Numbered from the stretch's first letter, positions 33,330 to 42,639 are shown. The stretch: DNA of 64,000 bases from Actinoplanes sichuanensis (GCF_033097365.1 NZ_AP028461.1:3472001-3536000); one strand, 5' to 3'. Notes: generated by a model from the letters alone, not told the origin. Numbers and translations: made by a program.

Positions 33330-34031
33330 GTGATCTACCTGCGGAATGCCGCGGCCATGTGGACCGCACTGTTCCCCTCGGCGCGTCTGGACGAACGGCT
33401 ACTGCGGGTGGATCGACCCGGCACCACCCGGGTGATCCTGCGGCAGCCACCCACGTCGCTGACCGTCGCCGAGGTCGCCGGGATGGCGCTGCAGAGCCGC
33501 GTCGTCGTCGAAGACGTGTTCACCAGCCCCGACGCCGAACCGGTGTTCCCCAACTCGCGGGCGGTGTGCATGCCGGTGATGAACCGGCCACCGGGCGACC
33601 CGACTCCCCCGGCGAGCCCGGTGGTCGAGGTCCGCGACCCGGACACCCTGGCCCACGCCGAACGCGTGATGGTCGACGGTTTCCCGTTCCCGCAACTGCA
33701 ACCGTGGGTCCGGGCGCAGGCGCTCCCGCCACGCGTGCTGGACCTGCCCGGCTGGCGGGTGTGGCTGGCCTACGACGACGGGCAGCCCGCCGCCGCCGCG
33801 TACACCTACGACGACGGGCAGGCCACCGGCCTGTACTGGCTGGCCACCCTGGCCGAGTTCCGGTCGCGGGGCCTGGGCCGGGCGGTGCTGTCGGCGGCGA
33901 TCGCGGCCCGTCCCGACCAGGTGTTCACGCTGGTCGCCACCGAGGCGGGCCGGCCACTGTACGAGGCGATGGGGTTCGCGGTGGTGCGGATGGCGACCTG
34001 GCACACCAGGCCGCCGATCCTCACCGCCTGA
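33330..34031 (+). CDS. GNAT-family N-acetyltransferase
   Basis: 233 aa, GTG start. The GNAT core is at the C-terminus: YWLATLAEFRSRGLGRAVLSAAIAARPDQVFTLVATEAGRPLYEAMGFAVV, containing the RGLG pyrophosphate loop and the LYEAMGF end. The N-terminal 100 residues are a non-conserved substrate part. Likely to stand alone; convergent with the oxidase gene. Confidence 0.85.
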   Translation: MIYLRNAAAMWTALFPSARLDERLLRVDRPGTTRVILRQPPTSLTVAEVAGMALQSRVVVEDVFTSPDAEPVFPNSRAVCMPVMNRPPGDPTPPASPVVEVRDPDTLAHAERVMVDGFPFPQLQPWVRAQALPPRVLDLPGWRVWLAYDDGQPAAAAYTYDDGQATGLYWLATLAEFRSRGLGRAVLSAAIAARPDQVFTLVATEAGRPLYEAMGFAVVRMATWHTRPPILTA

Positions 34032-34034
34032 GCG

Positions 34035-36140
34035 TCACCAGGTCCACTTCTGCAACGCCGCCCCGGTACACGTGACGATCTTGACCTGGGCGGCGTTGGT
34101 GTTGGCCGCCGCGGCCAGGCACAGCGTCGTCTTACTGACCGGCCGGACCGTGCCGTCGGCACCGAACTGCCAGCGTTGCGCCCCGGTGCCGTTGCAGCCG
34201 AACTGCCAGATCCGCTGCCCGTTGACGAAGTTGCTGCTCGGCACGTCGGCGCACATCCCGAACACCCGCAGCGTGTTGTCGGTGAACCGGGTCAACGACT
34301 GCGCCTTGGTGTTGTTGCAGGTGTAGGTCTGCAGGTAGGTCCGGGCGGTCAACGCCGACTGGGGGATGTCGACGCATTTGCCGGTGCTGTTCTTCAACGG
34401 ACTCATCAGCGGCGTCGGCGCCTTCGCGACCTGCACCATCCGGGCCACCGACGGGACCCCGGCGGCGTCGGTGACGAACAGCATGTACCAGCCGGGCGGC
34501 GCGACCCCGCCGGTCGGCGGGCCGGTGACCGTCAGCGTGGTCCCGGAGACGCTGTATTTGAGTGGGATGTACCGCTGGCCCTGGTCGACGCTGTGGGTGA
34601 CGTCGGCCGGCGCGACCAGCCCGACCTTGCGGATGTCCGCGGCCTGCGGGCTGGTCAGGGTGAACGCGGCGCCGATGCCGACGGTGGCCGGGCCGCCGGT
34701 GATGACCGGTCGGGCCGCCGGATCGCCGCTGCCGTCCTTCTTGAACAGGTACGGCGGGCTGAAGTACTCGACGTTCTTCTCCAGGTATCCGGCGGTCATG
34801 CAGCCGCCGCAGATCCCGCCGCCACCGGTCATCACCCGACCGTCGGGCAACAGCGCGGCCGTCGAGTGGTACTGCCGGATGCGTTCGGCGGCCGACAGCA
34901 CCGTCCACTGTCCGGTCACCGGGTTCCACAGTTCGGCGGTGGTGACGGCCGCGTCCAGGTCGACGCCCCCGTTGACCGCGGCGCTGGTCAAACCGCCGGT
35001 GACCAGCACCGACCCGTCGGCCAGGACCGTCGCGTTGTGCTGGCGCCGGCCGGTCGACATGGCTCCGGTGGTGGTGACCGTCGGGACCAGACCCTTGTTG
35101 GCGTCCAGGATCACCGCGGTCCGGGTGGGTCGTTTCGCGACACCGTCCTCGGTGATGCTGCCCCCGCCGACCACCAGCGTCTTGCCGATGTCGTAGGTGG
35201 CGAAACTGCCGTAGTCGCGGGTGATGCCGTCACGATTGGCGGTGCCGGTGATCGCCGCGTTCCCGGCGGTGGTGACCGTCCAGCCCGTATTGTAGGGACC
35301 GAAAAGACCCAATTGTGTGTCGGGGCGGGAAATCATGAACGGATAGAGTCTCGCGTTGTATTTCGTGAAGTTCGGCAATTGGCGAATCGCGCCGTTCGTC
35401 TGATAGACCTCGGCGGTGGCCGGTCCGCCTCCGATGATCACTTCTTCACCGTTCGCCATTCTCGTCACCGACGGATACCAGCGGGCCGCCGCCATGTCCG
35501 TCCCGCGGGTCCAGGTTTCGGTCCGCCAGTTGAACACGTAGGTACGCAGGGTCCCGGCCAGTTGTGCGTTGGCGTTTCCACCGGCCACCAGAATGTTGCC
35601 GTCGGCCAGATGCGAGAACCCGGCACAGAACAGGTTCGTGCCCTGCAGGTCGACACGCTTCTCGGTGTCGTCGGCCGGGTTCCACACCATCGCCCGGGTG
35701 AAGTCGTGGGTCGGGTAGTCCTCGGCCGCGTTGTCGCCGACCGAATCCCAGATCAGCACCTTGCCGTTGGGCAGCACCGCGGTGAACACCGGCACCACCG
35801 TGGTGTCGACGACCGAACTCCACTGCCCGGACACACCCGGGTCGGCGTCCGCGACCGAGGCCCTGACCTCGGCGCGGCCCGGTCGCCGGCCGGTCTGACG
35901 CTCGATGCGGGCGGCGTTCTCGGCGGTCTTCTTCTCGATCTCGTGCAGCGGCACCCCGACCAGGTCCTGCGCCCGATGCTCGGCGTCGTCCTGCGCACCG
36001 CCGTACCCGTGAGCGTGCTCGTGCGGCGCGGCCGGCGGCTGAGCCACCGAGGGGATCGCGGGCGCCCCGGACGCCGACGTGGCGACCAGGAATGACGCCG
36101 ACAAAAGGCAAGCCGCTATCACCGTACGTATTATTCGCAT
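34035..36140 (-). CDS. Secreted galactose-oxidase-like copper radical oxidase with ricin-type lectin domain
   Basis: 701 aa. Signal peptide 1-26 (MRIIRTVIAACLLSASFLVA, then ASG). The Kelch propeller (about 105-500) holds candidate ligands of copper radical oxidases: LFCAG (cysteine of the Cys-Tyr cofactor), YNARLYPFM, RIRQYHSTA (Tyr-His pair), and DVTHSVDQGQRYIPL in the DUF1929 domain (His). A RICIN/CBM13 domain follows (about 590-701: GKCVDIPQ, GTGAQRWQF, TLCLAAA). The family oxidises primary alcohols of sugars or aldehydes outside the cell; the lectin domain suggests glycan substrates. GlxA relatives act in hyphal growth, but they lack the ricin domain. Confidence 0.88.
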   Translation of the reverse strand: MRIIRTVIAACLLSASFLVATSASGAPAIPSVAQPPAAPHEHAHGYGGAQDDAEHRAQDLVGVPLHEIEKKTAENAARIERQTGRRPGRAEVRASVADADPGVSGQWSSVVDTTVVPVFTAVLPNGKVLIWDSVGDNAAEDYPTHDFTRAMVWNPADDTEKRVDLQGTNLFCAGFSHLADGNILVAGGNANAQLAGTLRTYVFNWRTETWTRGTDMAAARWYPSVTRMANGEEVIIGGGPATAEVYQTNGAIRQLPNFTKYNARLYPFMISRPDTQLGLFGPYNTGWTVTTAGNAAITGTANRDGITRDYGSFATYDIGKTLVVGGGSITEDGVAKRPTRTAVILDANKGLVPTVTTTGAMSTGRRQHNATVLADGSVLVTGGLTSAAVNGGVDLDAAVTTAELWNPVTGQWTVLSAAERIRQYHSTAALLPDGRVMTGGGGICGGCMTAGYLEKNVEYFSPPYLFKKDGSGDPAARPVITGGPATVGIGAAFTLTSPQAADIRKVGLVAPADVTHSVDQGQRYIPLKYSVSGTTLTVTGPPTGGVAPPGWYMLFVTDAAGVPSVARMVQVAKAPTPLMSPLKNSTGKCVDIPQSALTARTYLQTYTCNNTKAQSLTRFTDNTLRVFGMCADVPSSNFVNGQRIWQFGCNGTGAQRWQFGADGTVRPVSKTTLCLAAAANTNAAQVKIVTCTGAALQKWTW

Positions 36141-36358
36141 GGCATTGTCGTCCCTTCACCGATCGCGCGGCCGGGACCTTATGAGCAGGCTTGATCAGGA
36201 AATTCCCCGTGATTTGTCTCGTGCCGCCCCCGTCAATGTTCAATGCGGCCACCATAACCCTTAACCGAGTTGTCCATCAATATTCACCGGTGGCACTTCC
36301 GGGCTCGGAACGCTCACCCGTTCGGCCAGCCGACTGTCGGTTCGGCGATACTTGCCGG

Positions 36359-37099
36359 ATGTCCGAAGAGATCCTTTCCGGCGGCAACACCGGCGGCGCG
36401 GTCCGGTCCGGCGACACGGTCCGCCGCGCCGGCGGCGCGTGGACGCCGACGGTGCAACGATTGCTGGGCCACCTGCGCGGCCACGGTCTGACGTGGGTGC
36501 CGCAGCCGTTCGGTACGGACCACGCGGGCCGTGACACCGTGTCCTACCTGCCGGGAACCGTCCTCAACGGAGACCTTCCGCACTGGGTGTGGGCCGACGA
36601 CGTGCTGGTCGACGCGGCCCGGCTGATGTCCGCGCTACACACGGCGACCAGCACGTTCGACCGCACCGGGGCGGTGTGGCGGATCCCCGCCCACGAGCCC
36701 GCCGACGTGGTGTGCCACAACGACTTCGCCCCGTACAACATGGTGTTCACCGGCCGCACCCTGACCGGGGTGATCGACTGGGACACCGCGTCGCCCGGCC
36801 CGCGGGTGTGGGACCTGGCCTATCTCGCCTACCGGCTGGTGCCGTTGACCGACCCGGCCGACACCGAGGCCCTCGACAACGGCATCGCGCAACGCTCCCG
36901 GCGGCTGCGGCTGCTGTGCGCGGCCTACGGTACGCACGCTCCCGACCCGGCCGACGTGGTCGCCGTCGCCGTCGACAGACTGTCCGACCTGGCCGTCTGG
37001 ACCGAGACCCACAGCCCGCACCTGGCATCGCACGTCGCCCTGTACCGGCGTGACGCCCGCTGGATCACCGACCACGCGGCGGTCCTGGCGTGCCGGTGA
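36359..37099 (+). CDS. APH-family phosphotransferase
   Basis: 246 aa. VVCHNDFAPYNMVF (Brenner loop) and GVIDWDTASPGPRVWDLAYLAYR (DFG-like) are intact; the N-terminal ATP lobe is short, starting LSGGNTGGAVRSGDTVRR. This compact kinase type is widespread in actinobacteria with unknown substrates. Followed by an SRPBCC gene overlapping by 4 bp. Confidence 0.85.
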   Translation: MSEEILSGGNTGGAVRSGDTVRRAGGAWTPTVQRLLGHLRGHGLTWVPQPFGTDHAGRDTVSYLPGTVLNGDLPHWVWADDVLVDAARLMSALHTATSTFDRTGAVWRIPAHEPADVVCHNDFAPYNMVFTGRTLTGVIDWDTASPGPRVWDLAYLAYRLVPLTDPADTEALDNGIAQRSRRLRLLCAAYGTHAPDPADVVAVAVDRLSDLAVWTETHSPHLASHVALYRRDARWITDHAAVLACR

Positions 37100-37587
37100 C
37101 CGTGCAGGTGATCTCCTTCGTCGCGGCGGCCCCGGCCCGGGTGTTCGACCTGAAACTGGACGTGGACGTGCACGCCGCGTCCCAACACGCCGCCGGCGAG
37201 ACCGCGGCGACCCGGGACGGCCGGCGGCAGCTGACGCTGGGCGACGAGGTGACGTTCCAGGCCCGCCACTTCGGCATCCGCTGGCGGATGACCAGCCGGA
37301 TCACCGCCTACCAGCGCCCGGATGAGCCCGCCGACGCCGTCGGGTCGCCGCGAACCTCGGGCCGGTTCGTCGACGAGCAGGTCCGTGGACCGTTCGCGAT
37401 GATGCGGCACGAGCATCTGTTCGAGGCCGACGGTGCCGGCACCCGGATGACCGACCGGATGAGCTTCGCCGCGCCGTTCGGGCCGCTGGGTGCGGTGGTG
37501 GCCCGCCTGGTGCTCGCGCCGCACCTGCGGCGGCTGCTGACCCGACGGGCGGCACATCTGGACGCCCTGGTCAGGGCAGGCGGGTGA
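37096..37587 (+). CDS. SRPBCC-family protein (polyketide cyclase-like)
   Basis: 163 aa from GTG 37096 (GTG 37090 possible). VISFVAAAPARVFDLKLDVDVHA at the N-terminus, GRFVDEQVRGPFAMMRHEHLFE in the middle and DRMSFAAPFGPLGAVVARLVLAPHLRRLL at the end are the standard START/SRPBCC pattern of the cell-division-inhibitor-like group. Cotranscribed with the kinase. Confidence 0.85.
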   Translation: MTVQVISFVAAAPARVFDLKLDVDVHAASQHAAGETAATRDGRRQLTLGDEVTFQARHFGIRWRMTSRITAYQRPDEPADAVGSPRTSGRFVDEQVRGPFAMMRHEHLFEADGAGTRMTDRMSFAAPFGPLGAVVARLVLAPHLRRLLTRRAAHLDALVRAGG

Positions 37588-38131
37588 GCCGGTCCAGGCC
37601 GCGTTGCGCGTTGCGGCGGATCCGTTCCACCGGGTCGCCGAGCATCACCCGCAGCAGCGGTACGGCGGTGGCGTCGCCGCGCATCGCCAGCCGGTTGGTG
37701 ATGCCCGATCGGACGTCCTGGTCGGGGTCGCCGGTCAACGGCATCAACGCCGCGACGTAGCCCGGCCGCCGTAGCCAGGCGACCAGCCCGGCGGCCTTGG
37801 AGCGCACCGCCGGGTCGGGGTCGGTCAGGTAGCCGCGGGCGATCGCGTCGATCGGCCCGCGGTCACGTTGCCCGCCGACGGCTTCCAGAGCCGTGAACCG
37901 CAGTGCCGGGTCGTCGAGGGCGGCGACCAGGATCGGCAGGTCACGGGCATCGCCGATCAGGCCGAGCGCCCAGATCCGCATCGACGCGTCCCCGGTCAGC
38001 GCGAGCGCCTCCGCGCGGCTGGTCTCCGCCTCGAACTCGGCCAGGTATTCGATCTCGTCCTCGATCTCCCGGAAGTCGAATCCCTGATCGGCCGCGCTCC
38101 GAAGGCGCCGCAGCAGTTGCCCGAAACCCAT
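37571..38131 (-). CDS. HEAT-repeat protein
   Basis: 186 aa, all helical. Repeated units about 30 residues long: DASMRIWALGLIGDARDLPILVAALDDP, RFTALEAVGGQRDRGPIDAIARGYLTDPDPAVRSKAAGLVAWL and ATAVPLLRVMLGDPVERIRRNAQRGL. Such small HEAT proteins are scaffolds; role unknown. The start (38131) lies close to a divergent gene remnant. Confidence 0.8.
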   Translation of the reverse strand: MGFGQLLRRLRSAADQGFDFREIEDEIEYLAEFEAETSRAEALALTGDASMRIWALGLIGDARDLPILVAALDDPALRFTALEAVGGQRDRGPIDAIARGYLTDPDPAVRSKAAGLVAWLRRPGYVAALMPLTGDPDQDVRSGITNRLAMRGDATAVPLLRVMLGDPVERIRRNAQRGLDRLTRLP

Positions 38132-38149
38132 GCCCGCAGACGCTACGTC

Positions 38150-38635
38150 ACCGCCGCGTCGACGTCGTACACCCTGTGGGGCGCTGCCGGCTGGAACATC
38201 GTGACCACCGATCTGGAGCAGTACTGGGGTAAGGATCTGTCCGGCTACGACCCGGACGGACCGCTGCCCGACATCGAACCGGCCGACGGCGAGCTGGATC
38301 CGTCGCGGGGCACCCTGTCGCTCGAGCATCGGACCGGCAAGCTCCAGCGGATCGCCCAGTGGCGGCAGCGGGGCCTGTCGATCCGGGAGCTGGTGATCGA
38401 CGTGCAGCCGCGGCACAACGTGTTCGTCGGTACGCCCGGTGACATCGCCGACGAATGGACCCGGTATGTGACGGCGCGGGCGGTGGACGGGTTCAACATC
38501 GTGCCGCAGCTGCTGCCGGGCACGGTCGAGGACATCGTCGACCGGCTGGTGCCCGAGTTGCAGGAACGCGGCGTGTACCGGACCGAGTACACCGGTGCCA
38601 CGTTGCGCGAACATCTGGATCTACCGGCCGCCTAG
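38150..38635 (+). pseudogene. Luciferase-like (NtaA/DszA-type) flavin monooxygenase remnant
   Basis: Only pieces of a ~440-aa family member are left. WGAAGWNIVTT (the family's GRAGWNxVTS near residue 110) is followed closely by GPLPDIEP and RELVIDV, then the complete C-terminal block FVGTPGDIADEW...DGFNIVPQLLPG...VPELQERGVYRTEYTGATLREHL. The N-terminal TIM-barrel half and an internal segment are missing and no start codon is sensible. Its stop overlaps the convergent methyltransferase. Confidence 0.7.
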
Positions 38636-39216
38636 GTTGCGGCGTGCAGCAGCAGGTAGGTCATCCGGTGCAGCCGGCCCCGCCCGGTCTCGGCGGCGGT
38701 ACGGAACCCGGCCGCCGTCAACACGTCCGGGTTCAGGTCGTGGCCGGCGAAGTCGAGCACGTGCAGCCGCCCACCCGGCGCCAGCACCCGCCGCGCCTCC
38801 CGCAACGCCCGGTCCCGACCGGGTTCATCGAGGTGGTGCAGCATCAGCGACGACAGCACCACGTCGACACTCGCGTCGGGTAGCGGCAGGTCACCGGCGA
38901 ACGCGTACTCGTAGCGGATCGGCAGAGCCCGCCGCGCCGCTTTGCGGCGGCCGCGGTCGAGGGCGGCACGGTCCGGATCGATACCCACGGCGTCGATTCC
39001 GGGGGTACGCCGTGCGAGCTCGGTCAGCAGGTTGCCGGTACCGCAGCCGATCTCCAGGACCCGCTGCCCGGCCCGCACGTCGGCCGCGTCCAGCAGCCGC
39101 CGGTGCAGACGCCGCGCCCCGAGCAGCCGACTCAACGGGTCGTACAGCGGCATCAGCCAGTGTCGGCCCATCCCGGGTAGATAGTCCCCCTCCGGGGTAT
39201 GACGAAGTTTGGTCAT
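38632..39216 (-). CDS. Class I SAM-dependent methyltransferase
   Basis: 194 aa. VLEIGCGTGNLLTELARR (motif I), DAVGIDPDRAAL and VDVVLSSLMLHHLDEPGRDRALREARRVLAPGG are the methyltransferase_11/UbiE-like pattern. Divergent from the AraC gene, which overlaps or abuts its start. Possibly regulated by that AraC protein. Confidence 0.88.
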   Translation of the reverse strand: MTKLRHTPEGDYLPGMGRHWLMPLYDPLSRLLGARRLHRRLLDAADVRAGQRVLEIGCGTGNLLTELARRTPGIDAVGIDPDRAALDRGRRKAARRALPIRYEYAFAGDLPLPDASVDVVLSSLMLHHLDEPGRDRALREARRVLAPGGRLHVLDFAGHDLNPDVLTAAGFRTAAETGRGRLHRMTYLLLHAAT

Positions 39217-39234
39217 GCCTCTAGCATCGACCGG

Positions 39235-40092
39235 GTGCCCACAAGCGCCAATGGTGGATCCTCGGCCGTCGTACGACATTCTTCGGTTCCGCTGGTGGGT
39301 TTTCCGCATCAGCCGGGCCGGCCCCCGATCGCCGTCGCCCGGTTCCCCGGCCATCCGATACACGCCGGCACCCACGCCCACGACTTCCTGGTGCTGTTCT
39401 ACGCCCACCGCGCCGACGCACACGCGATGATCGACGACCGGCCGTGGACGGTGTCCGACGGTGACCTGTTCGTGCTGGCACCAGGCCAGGTGGTGGCGTT
39501 CGAGGCGACCCCCGTCGAAGGGTGGGTGGTGTGGTTCCCGGCCGAGGCGGTCCGCTCGGCGGGCATGTCCTGGCGCTCGCATCCGCTGCTGTTCCCGTTC
39601 GCCCGCGGCACCGACCGGGTCCAGCGGCTGCCCATCCCACCCGGCGACCGCGACCACTGGCAGGCCCGGTTCGCGGCCCTCGACACCGAACTGACCCACC
39701 GACGCGACGGCTATCCGCAGGCCGCGCTCGCCCATCTGACACTGCTGCTGGTCGCCGCGGCCCGCCTGTCACCCCGACCGGTCGACGATCCGCTGCTCGC
39801 GGCGGTCTTCGACGTCATCGAAGACCGCTTCACCCAGACGCTGTCGCTGGCCGAGGTCGCCGCCGCGGTCGCGCTCACCCCGGGCCATCTGACCACGACG
39901 GTACGTCGCAAGACCGGCCGTACCGTCCAGCAGTGGATCCTGCAGCGCCGCCTGCAGGAGGCCCGCCGCCTGCTGTCGGAGACGGACCTGCCGGTCGCGT
40001 CGGTGGCCCACCGCAGCGGCTTCCCCGACGTCTCGTACTTCATCAAACGGTTCCGCGCCGAATGCGGCGTCACCCCCGCCCGATGGCGTTGA
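39235..40092 (+). CDS. AraC-family transcriptional regulator
   Basis: 285 aa from GTG 39235; an ATG at 39199 would overlap the divergent methyltransferase start. A cupin-like sensor (HAGTHAHDFLVLFYAHRADAH) is followed by two C-terminal HTH motifs: LSLAEVAAAVALTPGHLTTTVRRKTG and LPVASVAHRSGFPDVSYFIKRFRAECGVTPARWR, the classic AraC signature. Likely target is the divergent methyltransferase. Confidence 0.88.
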   Translation: MPTSANGGSSAVVRHSSVPLVGFPHQPGRPPIAVARFPGHPIHAGTHAHDFLVLFYAHRADAHAMIDDRPWTVSDGDLFVLAPGQVVAFEATPVEGWVVWFPAEAVRSAGMSWRSHPLLFPFARGTDRVQRLPIPPGDRDHWQARFAALDTELTHRRDGYPQAALAHLTLLLVAAARLSPRPVDDPLLAAVFDVIEDRFTQTLSLAEVAAAVALTPGHLTTTVRRKTGRTVQQWILQRRLQEARRLLSETDLPVASVAHRSGFPDVSYFIKRFRAECGVTPARWR

Positions 40093-40094
40093 CC

Positions 40095-40258
40095 GACCCC
40101 AGAAACGCGCCCGCACCACCGTCTCGGCGGACGCCTTCGCCGCCCCGCACATCGTCGCCGACACCGGATGACACGACTCGTCATACCGCCCGCGGCCCGG
40201 CCCGCCGAGCCGGTTCCCGGCCCGACCCGCCGGTCCCCCCGAAGATCAGGATCGTCAT
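40095..40258 (-). pseudogene. Remnant of an NAD(P)-binding (NmrA/SDR-like) gene
   Basis: Begins MTILIFGGTGGSGRE, a Rossmann GGTGxxG start, with its ATG overlapping the TGA of the TIGR03086 gene by one base, but loses protein character within 20 codons and runs out. A short stretch in another frame (MCGAAKASAETVVRARF) may be the former C-terminus. Most of the gene has been deleted. Confidence 0.5.
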
Positions 40259-40827
40259 CAAGCGCCCTGCCAACCCGGATCCCGACCGGTCGCCGCCAGC
40301 AGCCGCCCGAACCGGCCCACCTCCGGACCCACCTGCACGGCCGGGCCGAACGCACCCATCTGGCGGCCCATGTCCCCCATCGTCTCCAGGAACTCCGCCG
40401 TCGCCGCCAGCAGCGCCTCGTCGACCTGATACGGCTGCCCGGTCGCCGACGCCAGATCCCAGCCGTGCACCACCAGGTCGACGACCAGCATCAGCCCGAG
40501 CGTGCGCTGCGGCAGCCCCATCCCCGGCGACACCCCGTCCAGCACCGCCGGATCCGACCACGCCACGATCGTCGTGCCGGCGTCCACGGGGAACGCCTGC
40601 CGCCAGTCACCGACCAGAGCGTCCGCGGTGACACTCCAGTCGACCTCCCGGCGGGCGGCGACCAGCCGAAAATTACCGACCACCTGAAAAAGGTGGTTCA
40701 GCAGATCCCGGACCTGGAACCGCGCACACGGCGTGACCGACCCGAGCTGCTCGTCACGAACCCCGGCGACCAGCCCGGACACCGTCGGCACCACCCGCCG
40801 CAACAGATCACTGATCTCGGTAGACAT
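40258..40827 (-). CDS. TIGR03086-type DinB/maleylpyruvate-isomerase-like protein
   Basis: 189 aa. LLNHLFQVVGNF and DLVVHGWDLASATGQPYQVDEALL provide the histidines of the DinB-like four-helix metal site; the latter is the hallmark of TIGR03086. Thiol-dependent (mycothiol) isomerase or transferase chemistry is the usual inference. A second operon gene is reduced to a remnant downstream. Confidence 0.85.
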   Translation of the reverse strand: MSTEISDLLRRVVPTVSGLVAGVRDEQLGSVTPCARFQVRDLLNHLFQVVGNFRLVAARREVDWSVTADALVGDWRQAFPVDAGTTIVAWSDPAVLDGVSPGMGLPQRTLGLMLVVDLVVHGWDLASATGQPYQVDEALLAATAEFLETMGDMGRQMGAFGPAVQVGPEVGRFGRLLAATGRDPGWQGA

Positions 40828-40883
40828 CAGCCCACCCTAGAGACCGGCGGCCACGCCCGGCCACAACGATCCCCCGACCGGGG

Positions 40884-41381
40884 TCAGGCCCGCGCCGGGT
40901 CGGTCACCAGCAGCGGATCGTCGCTGTCGACCTCACCCGACTGCGCCTCGGCCGCGGTCACCCCGACCAGCTGCAGGAACCGGTCACCGAGTTGCGGGTC
41001 GACGGCCAGAATCACCACGGTCAGCCCCGACGGCGGCCCGTCGGTGTGCGGATACCCGGTGATCGGCGCCCCCAGATCAGCCCACTGACCCTCCTCGAAC
41101 GGCTCCCCCGCCTCCCCGGCCAGCACCGCCAACCCGGCGACCCGGTCGAGCAGCAGGAACGGCCACTGCGGCGGCGACTGCTCCGCCCCGCGCACGACCC
41201 GAACCGTCACCTCGAAACCGTGCCGCTCACCCAACCCGTACGACACGAAATGCCAATGCCCGTCAGCCGGATAGGCCGACGCCGCCGGTAACGCGAACCC
41301 CTCAGCCGGATATGTCACATGCCACGGCTGCGCCTGGGGGTAGAGCGCGCTCATGGCCTCGGTGACGGTGTCCCACATCAT
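40884..41381 (-). CDS. Suppressor-of-fused (SUFU) domain protein
   Basis: 165 aa. WHFVSYGLGERHGFEVTVRVVRG and PPQWPFLLLDRVAGLAVLAGEAGEPFEEGQW are the SUFU core, and GLTVVILAVDPQLG follows. Bacterial SUFU proteins are mostly immunity proteins to polymorphic or ESX-linked toxins. Its ATG overlaps the stop of the upstream mycosin-like protease (ATGA), linking it to a type VII-secretion-related gene. Confidence 0.8.
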   Translation of the reverse strand: MMWDTVTEAMSALYPQAQPWHVTYPAEGFALPAASAYPADGHWHFVSYGLGERHGFEVTVRVVRGAEQSPPQWPFLLLDRVAGLAVLAGEAGEPFEEGQWADLGAPITGYPHTDGPPSGLTVVILAVDPQLGDRFLQLVGVTAAEAQSGEVDSDDPLLVTDPARA

Positions 41382-42562
41382 CCCGGCATTTGATCATGAC
41401 GATGGGTGTCCTGGGCAGCCCGCCAACCCCGCCGACGTCCCCCGGCCACCACCGCGGCCACCAGACCCGCCACCACCGCCAGCCCCGCACCACCGGCCGC
41501 GAACAGCCCCGCCCGCTCCCACGCCGGCCCCCGATCCGGCACCGCCACCGGCACCGCCGAGGTCTCCGGCACCGCCGCCACCACCGGCCCGGACTCCTCG
41601 GTCAACGCCCGATACGGGTCCAGCAGACCCACCCCGTACTGCGCACTACGCGCCCCACCCGGCGCCGGATCCGCCGACCGCAGCAACCGGTCGGCGATCT
41701 GGCCGGCCGAATCCCGCGGAAATCGCTCCCGCAACAACGCCGCCGTCGCCGACACGAACGGCGCCGCGAAACTCGTCCCCTGCACCGACCGGTAACCCCG
41801 CACCGGCGACAACACGGTCACCTGATCACCGAACGCCGCGATGTCCACATGCGGACCCGGCTGCGAATAATCCGCGAGGACCCCGTCCGGTTTCACCGCA
41901 CCCACCCCGATCACCCCCGGAAACGCCGCCGGATACACCACCCCGGCATCCGCACCACCGTTACCCGCCGCCGCCACCACGACCACCCCGGCCCGGACCG
42001 CCTCAGCCACCGCGTCGCGCACCGCCGGATCGGGGTCGGCCATCACCAGCGAGATGTTGATCACGTCGGCGTTCGCCGGACCCGCCGCCCACCGGATCGC
42101 CTCCGCGAACGCGTCAGCACTCGACCGCGACCGCGGAATCTGCTGCTGCCCCTTGGTGTCGGTGTCCTCGGTCACCCGCACCGGAATCACCGTCGCCCCC
42201 GGCGCCAACCCCCGCACCCCACTGTCACCGTCCGGCAGACCCGCGATGATCCCCGCCACCGCCGTCCCATGCCCGACACAATCACGCCGCCCGTCGACCG
42301 CACCGTGCAACAGGTCCCGACCGGCCACCACCTGCCCCTTGAGCTGCGGATTACGCACATCGACACCGGAGTCGACCACCGCCACCCGCACCCCGGCCCC
42401 GGTCGCCAAACCCGCCAACCGCTCCGGCGAATACGCCCGCAACTCCGCCGGCACACCCGACACCGCAACACCCGCACCCAGGCACTGCGCCGCCCACCCC
42501 GGCGACACCGGCACCACCACGGCACCCAACAGACCCGCCACCACCGCCGCGAACACCCGCAC
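41378..42562 (-). CDS. Mycosin-like (MycP-type) membrane-anchored subtilisin protease
   Basis: 394 aa from GTG 42562; neighbouring GTGs are possible. N-terminal signal (VFAAVVAGLLGAVVVPV). The S8 triad is intact: VAVVDSGVDV (Asp), CVGHGTAVAGIIAG (His) and VQGTSFAAPFVSATAAL (Ser), with VVVAAAGNGG between. A C-terminal membrane helix (AGLFAAGGAGLAVVAGLVAAVVAGG) and basic tail are typical of mycosins of type VII secretion. No ESX ATPase or WXG genes are in the window, so it is an orphan here. Coupled to the SUFU gene. Confidence 0.88.
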   Translation of the reverse strand: MRVFAAVVAGLLGAVVVPVSPGWAAQCLGAGVAVSGVPAELRAYSPERLAGLATGAGVRVAVVDSGVDVRNPQLKGQVVAGRDLLHGAVDGRRDCVGHGTAVAGIIAGLPDGDSGVRGLAPGATVIPVRVTEDTDTKGQQQIPRSRSSADAFAEAIRWAAGPANADVINISLVMADPDPAVRDAVAEAVRAGVVVVAAAGNGGADAGVVYPAAFPGVIGVGAVKPDGVLADYSQPGPHVDIAAFGDQVTVLSPVRGYRSVQGTSFAAPFVSATAALLRERFPRDSAGQIADRLLRSADPAPGGARSAQYGVGLLDPYRALTEESGPVVAAVPETSAVPVAVPDRGPAWERAGLFAAGGAGLAVVAGLVAAVVAGGRRRGWRAAQDTHRHDQMPG

Positions 42563-42639
42563 GCCACACACCCCCGCACCACAGTGACCGGCGTGGATGC
42601 TACCGGTGCCCGGTTGTGCCATCGGCACCCCGGCCGTTA

